A DNA stretch of 64,000 nucleotides, from assembly GCA_018815245.1 (NCBI GenBank), contig JAHIXK010000002.1:248001-312000 (forward strand), read 5' to 3'. Shown piece after piece: positions 10,493-19,753 of the stretch. The stretch comes from Gammaproteobacteria bacterium. Lineage in GTDB: Bacteria > Pseudomonadota > Gammaproteobacteria > Burkholderiales > Burkholderiaceae_B. The notes below the pieces were generated by a model that was not told the DNA's origin, did no database searches, and saw only the letters and a program-made list of their open reading frames with translations. The translations under genes and the position numbers were made by a program. Numbering within the stretch: position 1 is the stretch's first letter; each line of letters begins with the position of its first letter.

Positions 10493-11347
10493 TCACTGAA
10501 ACACCACCGTTTTGTGGCCGTTCAGAACAACCCTGTGTTCGCAATGCCATTTCACCGCACGCGCCAACACCATGCACTCGGTGTCGCGACCGCGGGCGGT
10601 CAGTTCCTCCGGGGTTAAAGAGTGGTCAACACGCGCAACATCTTGCTCAATGATCGGGCCTTCGTCCAGATCAGAAGTGACATAGTGCGCCGTTGCACCA
10701 ATCAACTTCACCCCCCTGTCAAAGGCCTGCTGGTAGGGCTTTGCGCCTTTGAAACTGGGCAGAAAACTGTGGTGAATATTGATTACCCGGCCCAGCATGT
10801 CGCGGCATAAATCGGGCGACAGAATTTGCATGTACCGCGCCAGCACCATCAGGTCGATTTTCTCGCGCTCAATGATTTGGCGAATCTGTATTTCCTGCAA
10901 TTCCTTTGCTTCGCCGCGCACAGGCAAGTGATAAAACGGCACGCCATACGAGGCGGCCAGCAAGGCATAGTCTTGGTGATTTGAAACAATGGCCGGAATT
11001 TCGCACGGCAGTTGGCCACTTTTCCAGCGAAACAGCAGATCGTTCAAGCAATGCCCGAATTTGGACACCATCAACAACACACGCGGCTTCACATGGGCAT
11101 CGAAAAACTGGTACTTCATTCCAAATGGTGCCGCAACCGACGCAAAATTGGCCTGCAAATCCACCTCCGTCAACTTGCAGTCAACAGGCAAGGAAAAGTG
11201 AACGCGCAGAAAAAACAGGTTTGTGGACTCATCGCCAAACTGGGCGGAATCCAGAATATTGCATTGCTGGTCAAACAAAAATTTGCTGACACTGTACACA
11301 ATGCCCGTGGTGTCGGGGCAGGAAATGGTCAGAATGTAATCACGCAT
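10493..11347 (-). CDS. purU: Formyltetrahydrofolate deformylase
   Basis: PurU hydrolyses 10-formyl-tetrahydrofolate to formate and tetrahydrofolate. This balances one-carbon pools and supplies formate for PurT. The product has 284 residues: an N-terminal ACT domain (about 1-80, starting YILTISCPDTTGIVYSVS), then a formyltransferase-like domain with INIHHSFLPSFKGAKPY near residues 190-205 and LIGATAHYVTSDLDEGPII. These residues surround the folate site and the catalytic Asp. The length is normal. It is the gene before the NTF2-like one on the same strand. Confidence 0.96.
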   Translation of the reverse strand: MRDYILTISCPDTTGIVYSVSKFLFDQQCNILDSAQFGDESTNLFFLRVHFSLPVDCKLTEVDLQANFASVAAPFGMKYQFFDAHVKPRVLLMVSKFGHCLNDLLFRWKSGQLPCEIPAIVSNHQDYALLAASYGVPFYHLPVRGEAKELQEIQIRQIIEREKIDLMVLARYMQILSPDLCRDMLGRVINIHHSFLPSFKGAKPYQQAFDRGVKLIGATAHYVTSDLDEGPIIEQDVARVDHSLTPEELTARGRDTECMVLARAVKWHCEHRVVLNGHKTVVFQ

Positions 11348-11383
11348 GGTAAGGCCAAAGTGCGTTGTTATGGGTTTGTAAGA

Positions 11384-12421
11384 TCATACTCCCTGGGAAG
11401 CAGGCCCCAACTGATCAACCACCATTTTCGGGTCCAGCTTTTTCAGGCAATCCGTGTGCCCCAACGGGCATTCACGCTGAAAACACGGACTACACTCCAG
11501 ATTCAGGTAATACACCTTGGCTTTGGCATTCAACGGCGGCGTGTGGTGCGGGCTACTGGAACCAAACACGGCATGCACTTGCACATTCAGCGCAGCGGCA
11601 ACATGCATGAGCCCCGAATCGTTGGTCACCAACTGGCTGGCAGCCGACATCAAAGCCACCGCCTGCGCCAGGCTGGTTTTGCCAGCCAGGCTTTGGGCGC
11701 GGGCCTGCAGGTCCAGTGGCAACTGGCTAACAATCTCGCCACAAAAAGTATGGTCTTTGGGGCCACCAAACAACACCACGTTTTGTATCGGGTTTTGAAT
11801 CAGGAATTCGGTTGCTACCTGCGCAAAATGTGAAGCTGGCCAGCGCTTGGCAGGCCCGAATTCTGCGCCAGGGGCAAGGGCCAGAAAACCGGGTGGCAGT
11901 TGAAATTCAGCACATGCCGCCAGCCGAAGACCCGCCGCAACATTCAGCACCGGGTTCTGCAAGGCAGCGGCATCGAAACCACCCAAATTGCCATACCACT
12001 GAATCATGGGTGGCTTGGCTTTTTTGTCAGGCTTGGGCAAGGTGTGCGTCAGCACTGCTGTGCGCAATTCACCGCTGTAACCCACACGTTTTGGAATGCG
12101 GGCAAACCAGGGAACAAGCGCTGACTTCAGGGAATTGGGCAGGATGAATGCGACATTGAAAGCGCGCTCGGCCAGCAAGGCCCCCACCTTTCGCCGCAAA
12201 CCCCACTGCAATTTGCCGTGGGCAAAGGGCTCTACCTGAACGGCGCGCACCGCATCGCTGAACTGGTAAACCGGCGCGGTAACCGGTGGGGCCAACACGT
12301 GAATTTCGCAGGATTTGCCATCGACCCCGCGTAACGTGTTGTCCTGATGAAGCGCTTGAATCAGTGACAGGCTCATGACCGCATCGCCAATCCAGTTTGG
12401 AGCAACAATCAAAATCTTCAT
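11384..12421 (-). CDS. waaF: Lipopolysaccharide heptosyltransferase II
   Basis: WaaF adds the second L,D-heptose to the inner core of lipopolysaccharide at the cytosolic face of the inner membrane. The product is a 345-residue GT9-family protein. It starts KILIVAPNWIGDAVMSLSLIQ, the standard WaaF N-terminus, has LALAPGAEFGPAKRWP at the sugar-nucleotide region, and ends with VTNDSGLMHVAAAL and VFGSSSPHHTPPL. The first two segments distinguish WaaF from WaaC. It lies downstream of the zinc-finger gene and ilvE on the same strand. The partner waaC is about 5 kb away. Confidence 0.95.
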   Translation of the reverse strand: MKILIVAPNWIGDAVMSLSLIQALHQDNTLRGVDGKSCEIHVLAPPVTAPVYQFSDAVRAVQVEPFAHGKLQWGLRRKVGALLAERAFNVAFILPNSLKSALVPWFARIPKRVGYSGELRTAVLTHTLPKPDKKAKPPMIQWYGNLGGFDAAALQNPVLNVAAGLRLAACAEFQLPPGFLALAPGAEFGPAKRWPASHFAQVATEFLIQNPIQNVVLFGGPKDHTFCGEIVSQLPLDLQARAQSLAGKTSLAQAVALMSAASQLVTNDSGLMHVAAALNVQVHAVFGSSSPHHTPPLNAKAKVYYLNLECSPCFQRECPLGHTDCLKKLDPKMVVDQLGPASQGV

Positions 12422-12460
12422 GCTGCCGCCTTCAGAAACAAACGCGCATCAATCGTGCAC

Positions 12461-12664
12461 TCAATGTGCGTGAATTTTCGCACCGGGCTTCAAGGTGTAC
12501 ACAGTGCCGCAGTATGGGCAAGCAGCCTTGCCCGTTTTGCTTACATCCAGATACACCTTGGGGTGCGTATTCCAAACCGGCATGGCCGGGTTGGGACAAA
12601 ACGCAGGCAATTGGTCGCCATCGAGTTGAACAGTTTCGTGTTTTGCTTTCTTGTCACTGATCAT
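12461..12664 (-). CDS. CHCC-type zinc-finger domain protein
   Basis: A 67-residue protein with the zf-CHCC pattern: CPNPAMPVWNTHPKVYLDV, then CPYCGTVYTL. It is related to the zinc-binding subunit family that includes mitochondrial complex I NDUFS6-type domains. Small stand-alone members next to ilvE and waaF are common in Burkholderiales. The role is unknown, probably metal or protein binding in the cytosol. I place the start at ATG 12664, six bases after the ilvE stop; the TTG at 12670 would also be possible. Confidence 0.88.
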   Translation of the reverse strand: MISDKKAKHETVQLDGDQLPAFCPNPAMPVWNTHPKVYLDVSKTGKAACPYCGTVYTLKPGAKIHAH

Positions 12665-12670
12665 GATCAA

Positions 12671-13591
12671 TTACACCCGGGTCAACCAGTGTTCATATTT
12701 GCTGTTTCGACCGTACACCACATCGAAATAGCGCTTCTGCAATTCTTCGGTAATGGGGCCGCGTGTGCCAGCACCAATGGTGCGGTTGTCCAATTCACGC
12801 ACAGGCGTTACTTCGGCCGCAGTACCGGTAAAGAAGCATTCATCGGCAATGTAAATGTCGTCGCGGGTCAGGCGCTTGCTTTTCACTTCCATGCCCATTT
12901 CACGGGCCAGTGAAATAATGGTTGAGCGGGTAATGCCTACCAAAGCCGAAGCAATCTCGGGTTCGTAAATACAGCCGTCTTTGATCACGAATACGTTTTC
13001 GCCTGCACCTTCGGCCACAAAACCGTCCACGTCCAGCAACAGGGCTTCATCGTAGCCGTCTTGAATCGCTTCCGTATTGGCCAGAATCGAGTTGGCATAG
13101 GTGGCTGCAAATTTTGCACGCGCCATGGTCACGTTCACGTGGTGGCGAGCATACGACGATGTTTTGACTCGAATGCCCTTTTGCAAACCTTCCTCGCCCA
13201 GGTAAGCACCCCAAGGCCAGGCAGCAATTGCCACGTGGGTGGCTGCGCCTTTGGGTGAGACACCCATTTTTTCAGAGCCATAAAAGGCGATTGGGCGGAT
13301 GTAACAGGAATCCAGATTGTTGGCGCGCACCACTTCGCAACACGCTTCCATGATTTGCTCACGGGTGTACGGCATGTTCATGCGGTAGATGTGGGCCGAA
13401 TTGAACAGGCGGTCCGTGTGCTCCTTCAGCCTGAAAATGGCTGGGCCTTTGTCGGTTTTGTAGGCTCGCTCGCCTTCAAACACCGACAAACCATAATGCA
13501 AACTGTGGGTAAGCACGTGAATTTGCGCTTCACGCCACGGCACAAGTTTGCCGTTAAACCAAATGAAGCCATCGCGATCGGCCATTGACAT
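12671..13591 (-). CDS. ilvE: Branched-chain amino acid aminotransferase
   Basis: This PLP enzyme makes the last step of Val, Leu and Ile synthesis by transferring an amino group from glutamate. The product has 306 residues. [24 protein letters not shown] is the class IV aminotransferase opening. The catalytic lysine is in [12 protein letters not shown]. The family signature [10 protein letters not shown] and GITRSTII follow. A longer frame to 13669 exists, but ATG 13591 has GGAG at correct spacing and gives the usual N-terminus, so I chose it. It heads an ilvE, zinc-finger, waaF string. Confidence 0.95.
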   Translation of the reverse strand: MSMADRDGFIWFNGKLVPWREAQIHVLTHSLHYGLSVFEGERAYKTDKGPAIFRLKEHTDRLFNSAHIYRMNMPYTREQIMEACCEVVRANNLDSCYIRPIAFYGSEKMGVSPKGAATHVAIAAWPWGAYLGEEGLQKGIRVKTSSYARHHVNVTMARAKFAATYANSILANTEAIQDGYDEALLLDVDGFVAEGAGENVFVIKDGCIYEPEIASALVGITRSTIISLAREMGMEVKSKRLTRDDIYIADECFFTGTAAEVTPVRELDNRTIGAGTRGPITEELQKRYFDVVYGRNSKYEHWLTRV

Positions 13592-13670
13592 GCTGAATTC
13601 TCCGAAATTCCAGGATTTACCAAACCGACATATTCTACAACCCAACCAGCACGGAATTGGGCGAGGCACG

Positions 13671-13700
13671 TTGACTCGGTGAAGAATGAACCACTATAGT
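13671..13700 (+). promoter_or_regulatory. Candidate sigma-70 promoter of the TetR gene
   Basis: TTGACT (13671-13676), an 18-base spacer, then TATAGT (13695-13700), about 33 bases before the ATG at 13734. Both hexamers match the sigma-70 consensus at 5/6. Confidence 0.6.
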
Positions 13701-13733
13701 GCAATCAACCACCCTAAAAAAAGAAGTACACCT

Positions 13734-14414
13734 ATGAAGCAATGTCTGGCGAATGCTCAACCCCGTTGGACGCGCAGAAAACAGGAGCGCCCCCAAGAGC
13801 TGCTGGATGCTGCGTTGACCATTTTCAGCGAGAAAGGATTTGCAGGTGCACGGCTTGAAGACGTGGCCAAAAGTGCTGGCGTCAGCAAAGGCACGGTTTA
13901 CCTGTATTACTCCAACAAAGAAGAACTTCTGAAAGCTGTGGTCAAGGAACACATTTCCCCGATTGTGGAAGAAGCCAAAAGCCTGCTGGAACCCGACAAA
14001 AGTTCAGCCAGCCTGATTCGTGAAGCCATTCACCTGTGGTGGCTGAAATATGGTTCAACAAAACTGAGCAGCATCACCAAAATAGTGCTTTCTGAAGCCA
14101 GCGCCTTTCCCGAACTGGGCCGGTTTTTCTATGAAGAAGTGGTTCGCCCCTGGTGGGACTACCTTGAATCCGTGCTGAAACGTGGTATTTCCCGCGGCGA
14201 GTTTGTCGACATTGACACCCAATACGCCGCGCAAGTGCTGTGTGCCCCACTGGTTACACTGGGTCTTTGGAAGCGAACCATGGACCACTGCTGCGGCATT
14301 GAAACCAACCCCATGCGTTATATCGAGGCTCACATTCAAATGGTGTTGAACGGCCTGACCTGCCCCCAGCACGGCGCAGGGCATGTTGGCGGGCAGACAG
14401 TGCGGAACGCCTAA
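13734..14414 (+). CDS. TetR/AcrR family transcriptional regulator
   Basis: The 226-residue product has an N-terminal TetR helix-turn-helix: ELLDAALTIFSEKGFAGARLEDVAKSAGVSKGTVYLYYSNKEEL. The variable C-terminal ligand domain (about 95-226) is of the AcrR/TetR_C kind. It precedes pcm and tolC, and TetR genes next to tolC often control efflux, so regulation of tolC is possible but not shown. The ATG at 13734 has a purine-rich AAAGAAG upstream and a good promoter 33 bases away. The upstream in-frame ATG at 13686 overlaps that promoter and is less likely. Confidence 0.9.
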   Translation: MKQCLANAQPRWTRRKQERPQELLDAALTIFSEKGFAGARLEDVAKSAGVSKGTVYLYYSNKEELLKAVVKEHISPIVEEAKSLLEPDKSSASLIREAIHLWWLKYGSTKLSSITKIVLSEASAFPELGRFFYEEVVRPWWDYLESVLKRGISRGEFVDIDTQYAAQVLCAPLVTLGLWKRTMDHCCGIETNPMRYIEAHIQMVLNGLTCPQHGAGHVGGQTVRNA

Positions 14415-14462
14415 AATTTGCTAAAATGGCAAGTTATCCATTTCCCCCCACGCGAGAACTCC

Positions 14463-15131
14463 ATGGACTTTGAAAAAGCCCGCTTCAACATGATTGAACA
14501 GCAAATCCGCCCCTGGAACGTGTTGAACCAGGCCGTACTTGATTTGCTTGAAGTGGTTAAACGCGAAAACTTTGTGAGCACCGGGCTTGAAAAACTGGCC
14601 TTCACCGATTGCGACCTGCCCATTCGCGTGGATGGCAAAGACACCGGCGAAACCATGTTCAGCCCCAAGATGGAAGCCCGCGTGCTGCAGGAACTGGAAC
14701 TGAACAATTACGACAAGGTGCTGGAAATTGGCACCGGTACCGGTTACATGGCCGCGCTGATGGCCCAACAATGCGCACAGGTAACCACCATTGAAATCAA
14801 CCCGGCGATTGCGAAAATGGCCCGCAGCAACCTGACGAAAAACGGTATTACAGGCGTGAAAGTGGTGGACGGCTGCGGTTTTGAACTGGCCCCAAGCCTT
14901 GGCCAGTTTGACGCCATTGTATTGTCTGGCGCCAGCCCCACCATGCCCAAAGGCTTGCTGGAAGCACTGAACCCCCTTGGCCGCTTGATGGCCATCGTGG
15001 GCCAAGCACCGGCCATGCAACTGGTGCTGGCCAAAAAATCGCGGGACAGCCAATTGATCAGCACCCCATTGTTCGAAACCATGGCCAAGGTGTTGAACAA
15101 CGCCCCCAAAGCCAACGAATTCGTATTCTGA
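14463..15131 (+). CDS. Protein-L-isoaspartate O-methyltransferase family protein
   Basis: A 222-residue SAM-dependent methyltransferase of the PCMT family. The motif I loop VLEIGTGTGYMAALMA is near residues 86-101, and KMEARVLQEL precedes it. True Pcm enzymes repair isoaspartate in aged proteins. The Burkholderiales copies placed before tolC are shorter and more diverged, so the substrate is uncertain. I chose ATG 14463 (MDFEKARFNMIEQQIRPW, the usual start); the frame upstream to 14418 is not protein-like. The tolC gene follows after 13 bases, so the two are probably co-transcribed. Confidence 0.9.
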   Translation: MDFEKARFNMIEQQIRPWNVLNQAVLDLLEVVKRENFVSTGLEKLAFTDCDLPIRVDGKDTGETMFSPKMEARVLQELELNNYDKVLEIGTGTGYMAALMAQQCAQVTTIEINPAIAKMARSNLTKNGITGVKVVDGCGFELAPSLGQFDAIVLSGASPTMPKGLLEALNPLGRLMAIVGQAPAMQLVLAKKSRDSQLISTPLFETMAKVLNNAPKANEFVF

Positions 15132-15144
15132 GGAATATGGCTTC

Positions 15145-16512
15145 ATGACTCAGCCCGATCAACCCAAGCTGCAACGAGCTTCTTCGGGCTTGAAGGGGCT
15201 GCTTACGTTCCTTGGCCTTGCGCTGGTCCACACACTTGGTCTGGCGCAAAGCCTTACCGGGCTGTATGAAATGGCCAAACAAAGGGACGCTACTTATCTT
15301 GCTGCCGCATCGCAACTGAAAGCCGACCTTGAAACAGAACACCAGGCATTCGCTGCCCTGCTACCCAGCATCAACCTGGGTGCCCGCATAGAGAAACAGG
15401 AAAACACCTACGATGCATTTGGCATGTCAATCGATGCCAGCCGCAACCCCGGCACCTATAGCCTGGTACTGAACCAGGCCCTGTTTCGCCCACAAGCGTG
15501 GGAAAGCTACCAACAAAGCCAGTTAAGCGGCGAAATCGCCAGGCTCAGCTTCCGGCAGGCGGAGCAGGATTTGATTCTGCGGCTGTCTCGTGCCTATTTC
15601 AACATGCTGGCTGCTCAAGACGAATTGGCGAATTTTCGCGACCAGAAAAAAGCCATTGTGGAACAGCTGGCATTTGCAAAAGCCAACTTCGATGTGGGTG
15701 GTGCCACCATCACCGACCAGCAAGAAGCACAGGCCCGCCATGATTTGGTGATTGCCCAGGAACTGGCTGCAGAAAACCAGTTGGCAGTGCGCTTGCTGCA
15801 ACTGGAAACCATCGTGGGCGCGCCGGTCGACAAATTGGTGGCATTGCCACCAGCCACGCAACTAAGCGCCCCCAACCCCAACACGCCCGACGCTTGGGCG
15901 GAGCTGGCACGATACAACAATGTGCTGACCCAACAGGCGCAGTTGGCCCAATTGATTGCGAAAGGCGAAGTCAAAAAAGCACGGTACGGGCACTTGCCCA
16001 CGCTTGACCTGACCGCACAGGTGGTGGAAACCGAACAGCAAATATTTGATGGCAGCAGCGGGCGACCCTTCGACATTGGTGTGGACAGTACCACCATCGG
16101 TCTGGTCATGAATGTGCCTATTTTCAGCGGTGGCGCCACCCAAAGCAAAGTACGCCAACAGGCTGCGTTGCTGGAAAAAGCATCGAATAACGTGGACCTG
16201 GCCAAACAAAATGCCACCCAAACCGCCAAGGCAACATTCCTGCAGGTGCAAACCGGGCTGGCCCAAGTAAAAGCCCTTGAAACCGCGGTGGCATCAAGTG
16301 CATTGGCCCTGCAGTCCAATAAAACGGCTTACGATGTGGGCATTCGAATCAATGTCGACGTACTGAATGCCCAACAACAATTCAACGCGGCACAACGCGA
16401 TTTGTCAAAAGCCAAATACACCAGCCTGATCAACATGCTGGAATTGCAGGCCGTAACTGGCCAACTGAATGCCGCAGCCATTCAACAGGTCAACAGCCTG
16501 CTGGCTGATTAA
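15145..16512 (+). CDS. tolC: TolC family outer membrane channel protein
   Basis: TolC forms the trimeric outer-membrane duct used by tripartite efflux pumps and type I secretion. The product has 455 residues. A basic N-terminus and hydrophobic stretch (GLLTFLGLALVHTLGLAQ) form the signal peptide. Two outer-membrane efflux (OEP) repeats follow, with typical coiled-coil helices such as LSRAYFNMLAAQDEL and AYDVGIRINVDVLNAQQQFNAAQRDL. It comes right after the PCMT gene, and the last 23 bases overlap the convergent waaA gene. Confidence 0.95.
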   Translation: MTQPDQPKLQRASSGLKGLLTFLGLALVHTLGLAQSLTGLYEMAKQRDATYLAAASQLKADLETEHQAFAALLPSINLGARIEKQENTYDAFGMSIDASRNPGTYSLVLNQALFRPQAWESYQQSQLSGEIARLSFRQAEQDLILRLSRAYFNMLAAQDELANFRDQKKAIVEQLAFAKANFDVGGATITDQQEAQARHDLVIAQELAAENQLAVRLLQLETIVGAPVDKLVALPPATQLSAPNPNTPDAWAELARYNNVLTQQAQLAQLIAKGEVKKARYGHLPTLDLTAQVVETEQQIFDGSSGRPFDIGVDSTTIGLVMNVPIFSGGATQSKVRQQAALLEKASNNVDLAKQNATQTAKATFLQVQTGLAQVKALETAVASSALALQSNKTAYDVGIRINVDVLNAQQQFNAAQRDLSKAKYTSLINMLELQAVTGQLNAAAIQQVNSLLAD

Positions 16513-17824
16513 GCACATCGAAGCTGCGCTGCGTGGCACCGCGATGCCCGCGTGCATAGGCAAAGGCCGCTTTTCTGGCCTGTTCATTGCCCTGAAATTC
16601 CGTCAGGTAGTATTCGCAAGCTGCCTGCAAATGTTCAAACCGGCGGGCGGCACCCGCGGCCAATGCATCGTCGGCAGCCTTCGCAAAGTTGAAAGTGTAG
16701 GGGCCCATCCAGACCGGGCAGCCATACGCACACGCCTCAATCAGGTTCTGCCCGCCAAACGGCAACCATGAGCCACCCAGCAAAGCGAGATCAGCCACAC
16801 TGTAATAGGCGGGCATTTCACCCATGGAATCGCCCAGCACCAAACGGGCCTGGCTAAAACCAGCCAACGCGATGTTGTTGCCCGCATTGAATGACGCACT
16901 TCGACGCACCGGGCGAGCAACGCCCATCCGCGTTGCTGCATCAGCCATTTGTTCAAACACCGCATCAAACCGCTGGGGGTGGCGGGGCACAATCCATACA
17001 CTTGCTTTGGGCATGCGTTTGAAAAACTGGCACCGATTCAGCACATCCAGCAACAACGCCTCTTCGCCTTCCCTGCTGCTGGCGAAAAGTAAAATTTGCT
17101 CAGCTTGCGTGGCTTCGCGCCAGGCTCGCCCCAAGGTGGTCAACTCAGGCTTCAGGGCCACATCAAACTTCAAATTTCCACACACAGCATTCACGGGTCG
17201 CCCAAGCATCTCGAATACATCTGCATCCGCCCGGGTTTGACAAATCAGGGTACCAAGGCTTTGTAAAACCGGCTTGCTGATGAGCCCGAATTGAGTAAGA
17301 CGCTTGCCTGTGGTGGGCGAAACCCGCGCGTTCAACAAGGCGGTGCGAACACCCGCCTTGGCAGCACCCAGCAGCAGGTTCGGCCACAATTCAGTTTCAA
17401 CCACCCACAGCGCTTGCGCCTGCACTTGCTTTATTGTGCGTGCAACCAAATAAGGCAAATCATAGGGAAGGTAAAAAAACCGCACACCATTCAAGCCCGC
17501 ATACAGTTGCTCGCATGTGGCCATGCCCGTGGGGGTTGTGCATGAAATTGCCCACTCGTGGAGGGGGTACACTTTGGCCCAATGCCGCACCAAAGGCGAC
17601 ACGGCGTGCGCCTCGCCGACCGACACCGCATGAACCCAAATACGTTGCTGCCCATTGGGCACGGCTGCGAATTCCGGCAACAGCGCGAAAAAACGCTGCC
17701 CCCAACCAGCCCGGTATTCAGGCTGGCGAATACTTCGTTTCAGCAAATACAAAGCCAACACAGGCTGCAACACAAACAGCACAAGGCTGTAAAGCCACAA
17801 AAACAATCGACCAGCTGCACTCAA
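16490..17824 (-). CDS. waaA: 3-deoxy-D-manno-octulosonic acid (Kdo) transferase
   Basis: WaaA attaches Kdo to lipid A precursor at the inner membrane. The product has 444 residues. An N-terminal membrane helix (LFLWLYSLVLFVLQPVLALYLL) is followed by YRAGWGQRF. Other conserved segments are IWVHAVSVGEAHAVSPLV, NARVSPTT and GGSWLPFGGQNLIEACAYGCPVWMGPY in the nucleotide-sugar-binding part. The only near start is TTG at 17824, overlapping the waaC stop (TTGA), so translation is probably coupled to waaC. The 3' end overlaps tolC on the opposite strand. Confidence 0.95.
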   Translation of the reverse strand: MSAAGRLFLWLYSLVLFVLQPVLALYLLKRSIRQPEYRAGWGQRFFALLPEFAAVPNGQQRIWVHAVSVGEAHAVSPLVRHWAKVYPLHEWAISCTTPTGMATCEQLYAGLNGVRFFYLPYDLPYLVARTIKQVQAQALWVVETELWPNLLLGAAKAGVRTALLNARVSPTTGKRLTQFGLISKPVLQSLGTLICQTRADADVFEMLGRPVNAVCGNLKFDVALKPELTTLGRAWREATQAEQILLFASSREGEEALLLDVLNRCQFFKRMPKASVWIVPRHPQRFDAVFEQMADAATRMGVARPVRRSASFNAGNNIALAGFSQARLVLGDSMGEMPAYYSVADLALLGGSWLPFGGQNLIEACAYGCPVWMGPYTFNFAKAADDALAAGAARRFEHLQAACEYYLTEFQGNEQARKAAFAYARGHRGATQRSFDVLNQPAGC

Positions 17825-18786
17825 AATTTGTTACCCCGCAGCAAACGCGTTGCCGCCTCAAAGACCTCGCCCACCGCAGGTTCATGCCCCACATCACCCA
17901 GGCTGATGGCATGGGGGTTAAACCGTGGCGCGAAACGCCAGGCCGGGGTAGCAAAAAACAATGCGACCATGGGTAAATAATGCGCTGCGGCCAAATGCGT
18001 TATACCTGTGTCCACACCAATCACCAAGCCAGCGTCCTCCATTCGAACACGCAACGCCCCCAGCGGCATGCCAGGCAACACTTCAACATGTGCAATGCCC
18101 TCGGCGATACGCTGCGCCTGCAAGCGTTCGGCTTCACTGCCCCAGGGCAGCTTGACTGCATAACCCAGATCGGAAAACCGATGCGCCAGTTCGCGCCATT
18201 TCACCACGGGCCATTTTTTTTCATCACGCGCCGTGGCATGCAAAAACCAGATCTCGGTACCACGGGGAATGGCTGCCAATACCTTGCGGGGATGGATGTC
18301 GTAGAACACGGGTTTGCCGGTCAAGCGATAATTCAGCAGGTCTGCCGCCAACTCGCGAAGACGCTCCACGGCGTGGGCTTGCGGGTCCCACCCGGCACGC
18401 TTGCGGTAAAACAGGCTGGCCACACTTTCCTTGGCATATGAAAAACCGGGCCCCATCCGCATACCCCTTGCCGCACAGCCCAGCAAGGCGCTTTTGAGCA
18501 AGCCCTGTAGATCAATGATCGCATCGTATTCCCGGTCAGCCAGCTGCACTTTCAATTGCTTCCACTGTCGCCAGGTATGCGCAATGCCCAACTTGCGCCA
18601 TTTGCGCAAATTGACAGACACCACTTCATTCACGTGGCGGTTGCCGCGCACCAGGTCGGCAAACGGCTCTTCCACCATCCAGTCAATTTGAACGTTTGGA
18701 TTGTGGACATGAATGTCATTCAAAACCGGCAAGGCATGAATGACATCGCCCATCGATGTAGTCTTAACAATTAAGATACGCTTCAT
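17821..18786 (-). CDS. waaC: Lipopolysaccharide heptosyltransferase I
   Basis: WaaC transfers the first heptose to Kdo2-lipid A in the cytosol. The 321 residues begin KRILIVKTTSMGDVIHALPVLNDI, the hallmark of WaaC, followed by VDWMVEE-like IDWMVEEPFADLV. The C-terminal segment VIGVDTGITHLAAAH is the GT9 acceptor/donor motif. It is transcribed toward waaA, with overlapping stop and start codons. Upstream, a divergent WaaE-like glycosyltransferase completes a core-assembly locus. Confidence 0.95.
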   Translation of the reverse strand: MKRILIVKTTSMGDVIHALPVLNDIHVHNPNVQIDWMVEEPFADLVRGNRHVNEVVSVNLRKWRKLGIAHTWRQWKQLKVQLADREYDAIIDLQGLLKSALLGCAARGMRMGPGFSYAKESVASLFYRKRAGWDPQAHAVERLRELAADLLNYRLTGKPVFYDIHPRKVLAAIPRGTEIWFLHATARDEKKWPVVKWRELAHRFSDLGYAVKLPWGSEAERLQAQRIAEGIAHVEVLPGMPLGALRVRMEDAGLVIGVDTGITHLAAAHYLPMVALFFATPAWRFAPRFNPHAISLGDVGHEPAVGEVFEAATRLLRGNKF

Positions 18787-18871
18787 CTAGCGCTTGAGTT
18801 GGTCGCAACCGCATCATTGTAAGCAGAAGCGGGCAATCATTCTGAACCGGATCAGCCAAGGAACAATAAAT

Positions 18872-19678
18872 TTGAACACCCCAACCAACAACACCATTGC
18901 TTTGTCTGCAGTCTTGATCACACTGAATGCAGAAAAACAGCTTGCGCCTGCACTTGAAAGCCTTCGGTTTTGCGATGAGATTGTGGTGGTCGACTCCAAC
19001 AGCAGCGACAACACCGTGGCTTTGGCTGAACAACGTGGTGCTCGCGTGGTGCAGCAAAGCTGGCTTGGATTTGGCCCACAGAAACAGTTTGCCGTTGCAC
19101 AAGCCAAAAACAGCTGGGTGCTTTGCCTGGACGCTGACGAACGAATTACCCCCGAGCTTGAGAAAAACATACGCGCCGTGATGGCCCAAGCCGGGCAAGG
19201 CCTGCTACCCAAAGATGTGGTGGGTTTTGACATGCCGCGCTGCAACTTCTTTTTAGGCCGTTACCTTCGCCACGGCGAAGGCTACCCCGATTATTCTCGC
19301 CGCCTGTTTAACCGACAACACGCCAATTGGAGCGACGACGGGGTTCACGAGAAAGTGGAAAGCAAAATGGCAGGCGCGCGTTTTGAGAAATTGCAAGGCG
19401 ATTTGCTGCACGAATCGGCAGAAAGCCTGGAAAGTTATTTGCTGAAACAGAACCGTTACACCAGCATACAGGCGCGGGCTTTGGCTGAGCGTGGCAAATG
19501 GCCGGGGCTTGGGAAACTGGTGTTGTCGCCGGTGGTTCGGTTCATCAAGTTTTATGTGGTGCGCAAAGGTTTTCTGGACGGGTGGCCAGGCCTGGTGCAC
19601 ATCTCGATCGGCTGCTTCAACAGCTTCATGAAATACGCGAAGACGCGGGAGTTGATGCAGCAGCAGCGGGAACGGTGA
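18872..19678 (+). CDS. Family 2 glycosyltransferase, WaaE/KdtX-like
   Basis: This is probably an inner-core sugar transferase (the WaaE type adds glucose to heptose I). The GT2 opening is LSAVLITLNAEKQLAPALESLRFCDEIVVVDSNSSDNT, and the acceptor-side signature is LCLDADERI, then SRRLFNRQHANWSDDGVHEKV, typical of the WaaE subfamily. The frame reaches back to an ATG at 18794, but that stretch is not conserved-looking. A TTG at 18872 has AAGGA at good spacing and gives the natural N-terminus (268 residues), so I prefer it. It is divergent from waaC. Confidence is high for the family and moderate for the exact sugar. Confidence 0.88.
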   Translation: MNTPTNNTIALSAVLITLNAEKQLAPALESLRFCDEIVVVDSNSSDNTVALAEQRGARVVQQSWLGFGPQKQFAVAQAKNSWVLCLDADERITPELEKNIRAVMAQAGQGLLPKDVVGFDMPRCNFFLGRYLRHGEGYPDYSRRLFNRQHANWSDDGVHEKVESKMAGARFEKLQGDLLHESAESLESYLLKQNRYTSIQARALAERGKWPGLGKLVLSPVVRFIKFYVVRKGFLDGWPGLVHISIGCFNSFMKYAKTRELMQQQRER

Positions 19679-19753
19679 TTGGCGTGCGGCGGTACGAAGA
19701 ATCAGGAGAACCACCGCCGGAGCAAAACTGCCCCGGCAGCAGTGAATGCTGGA

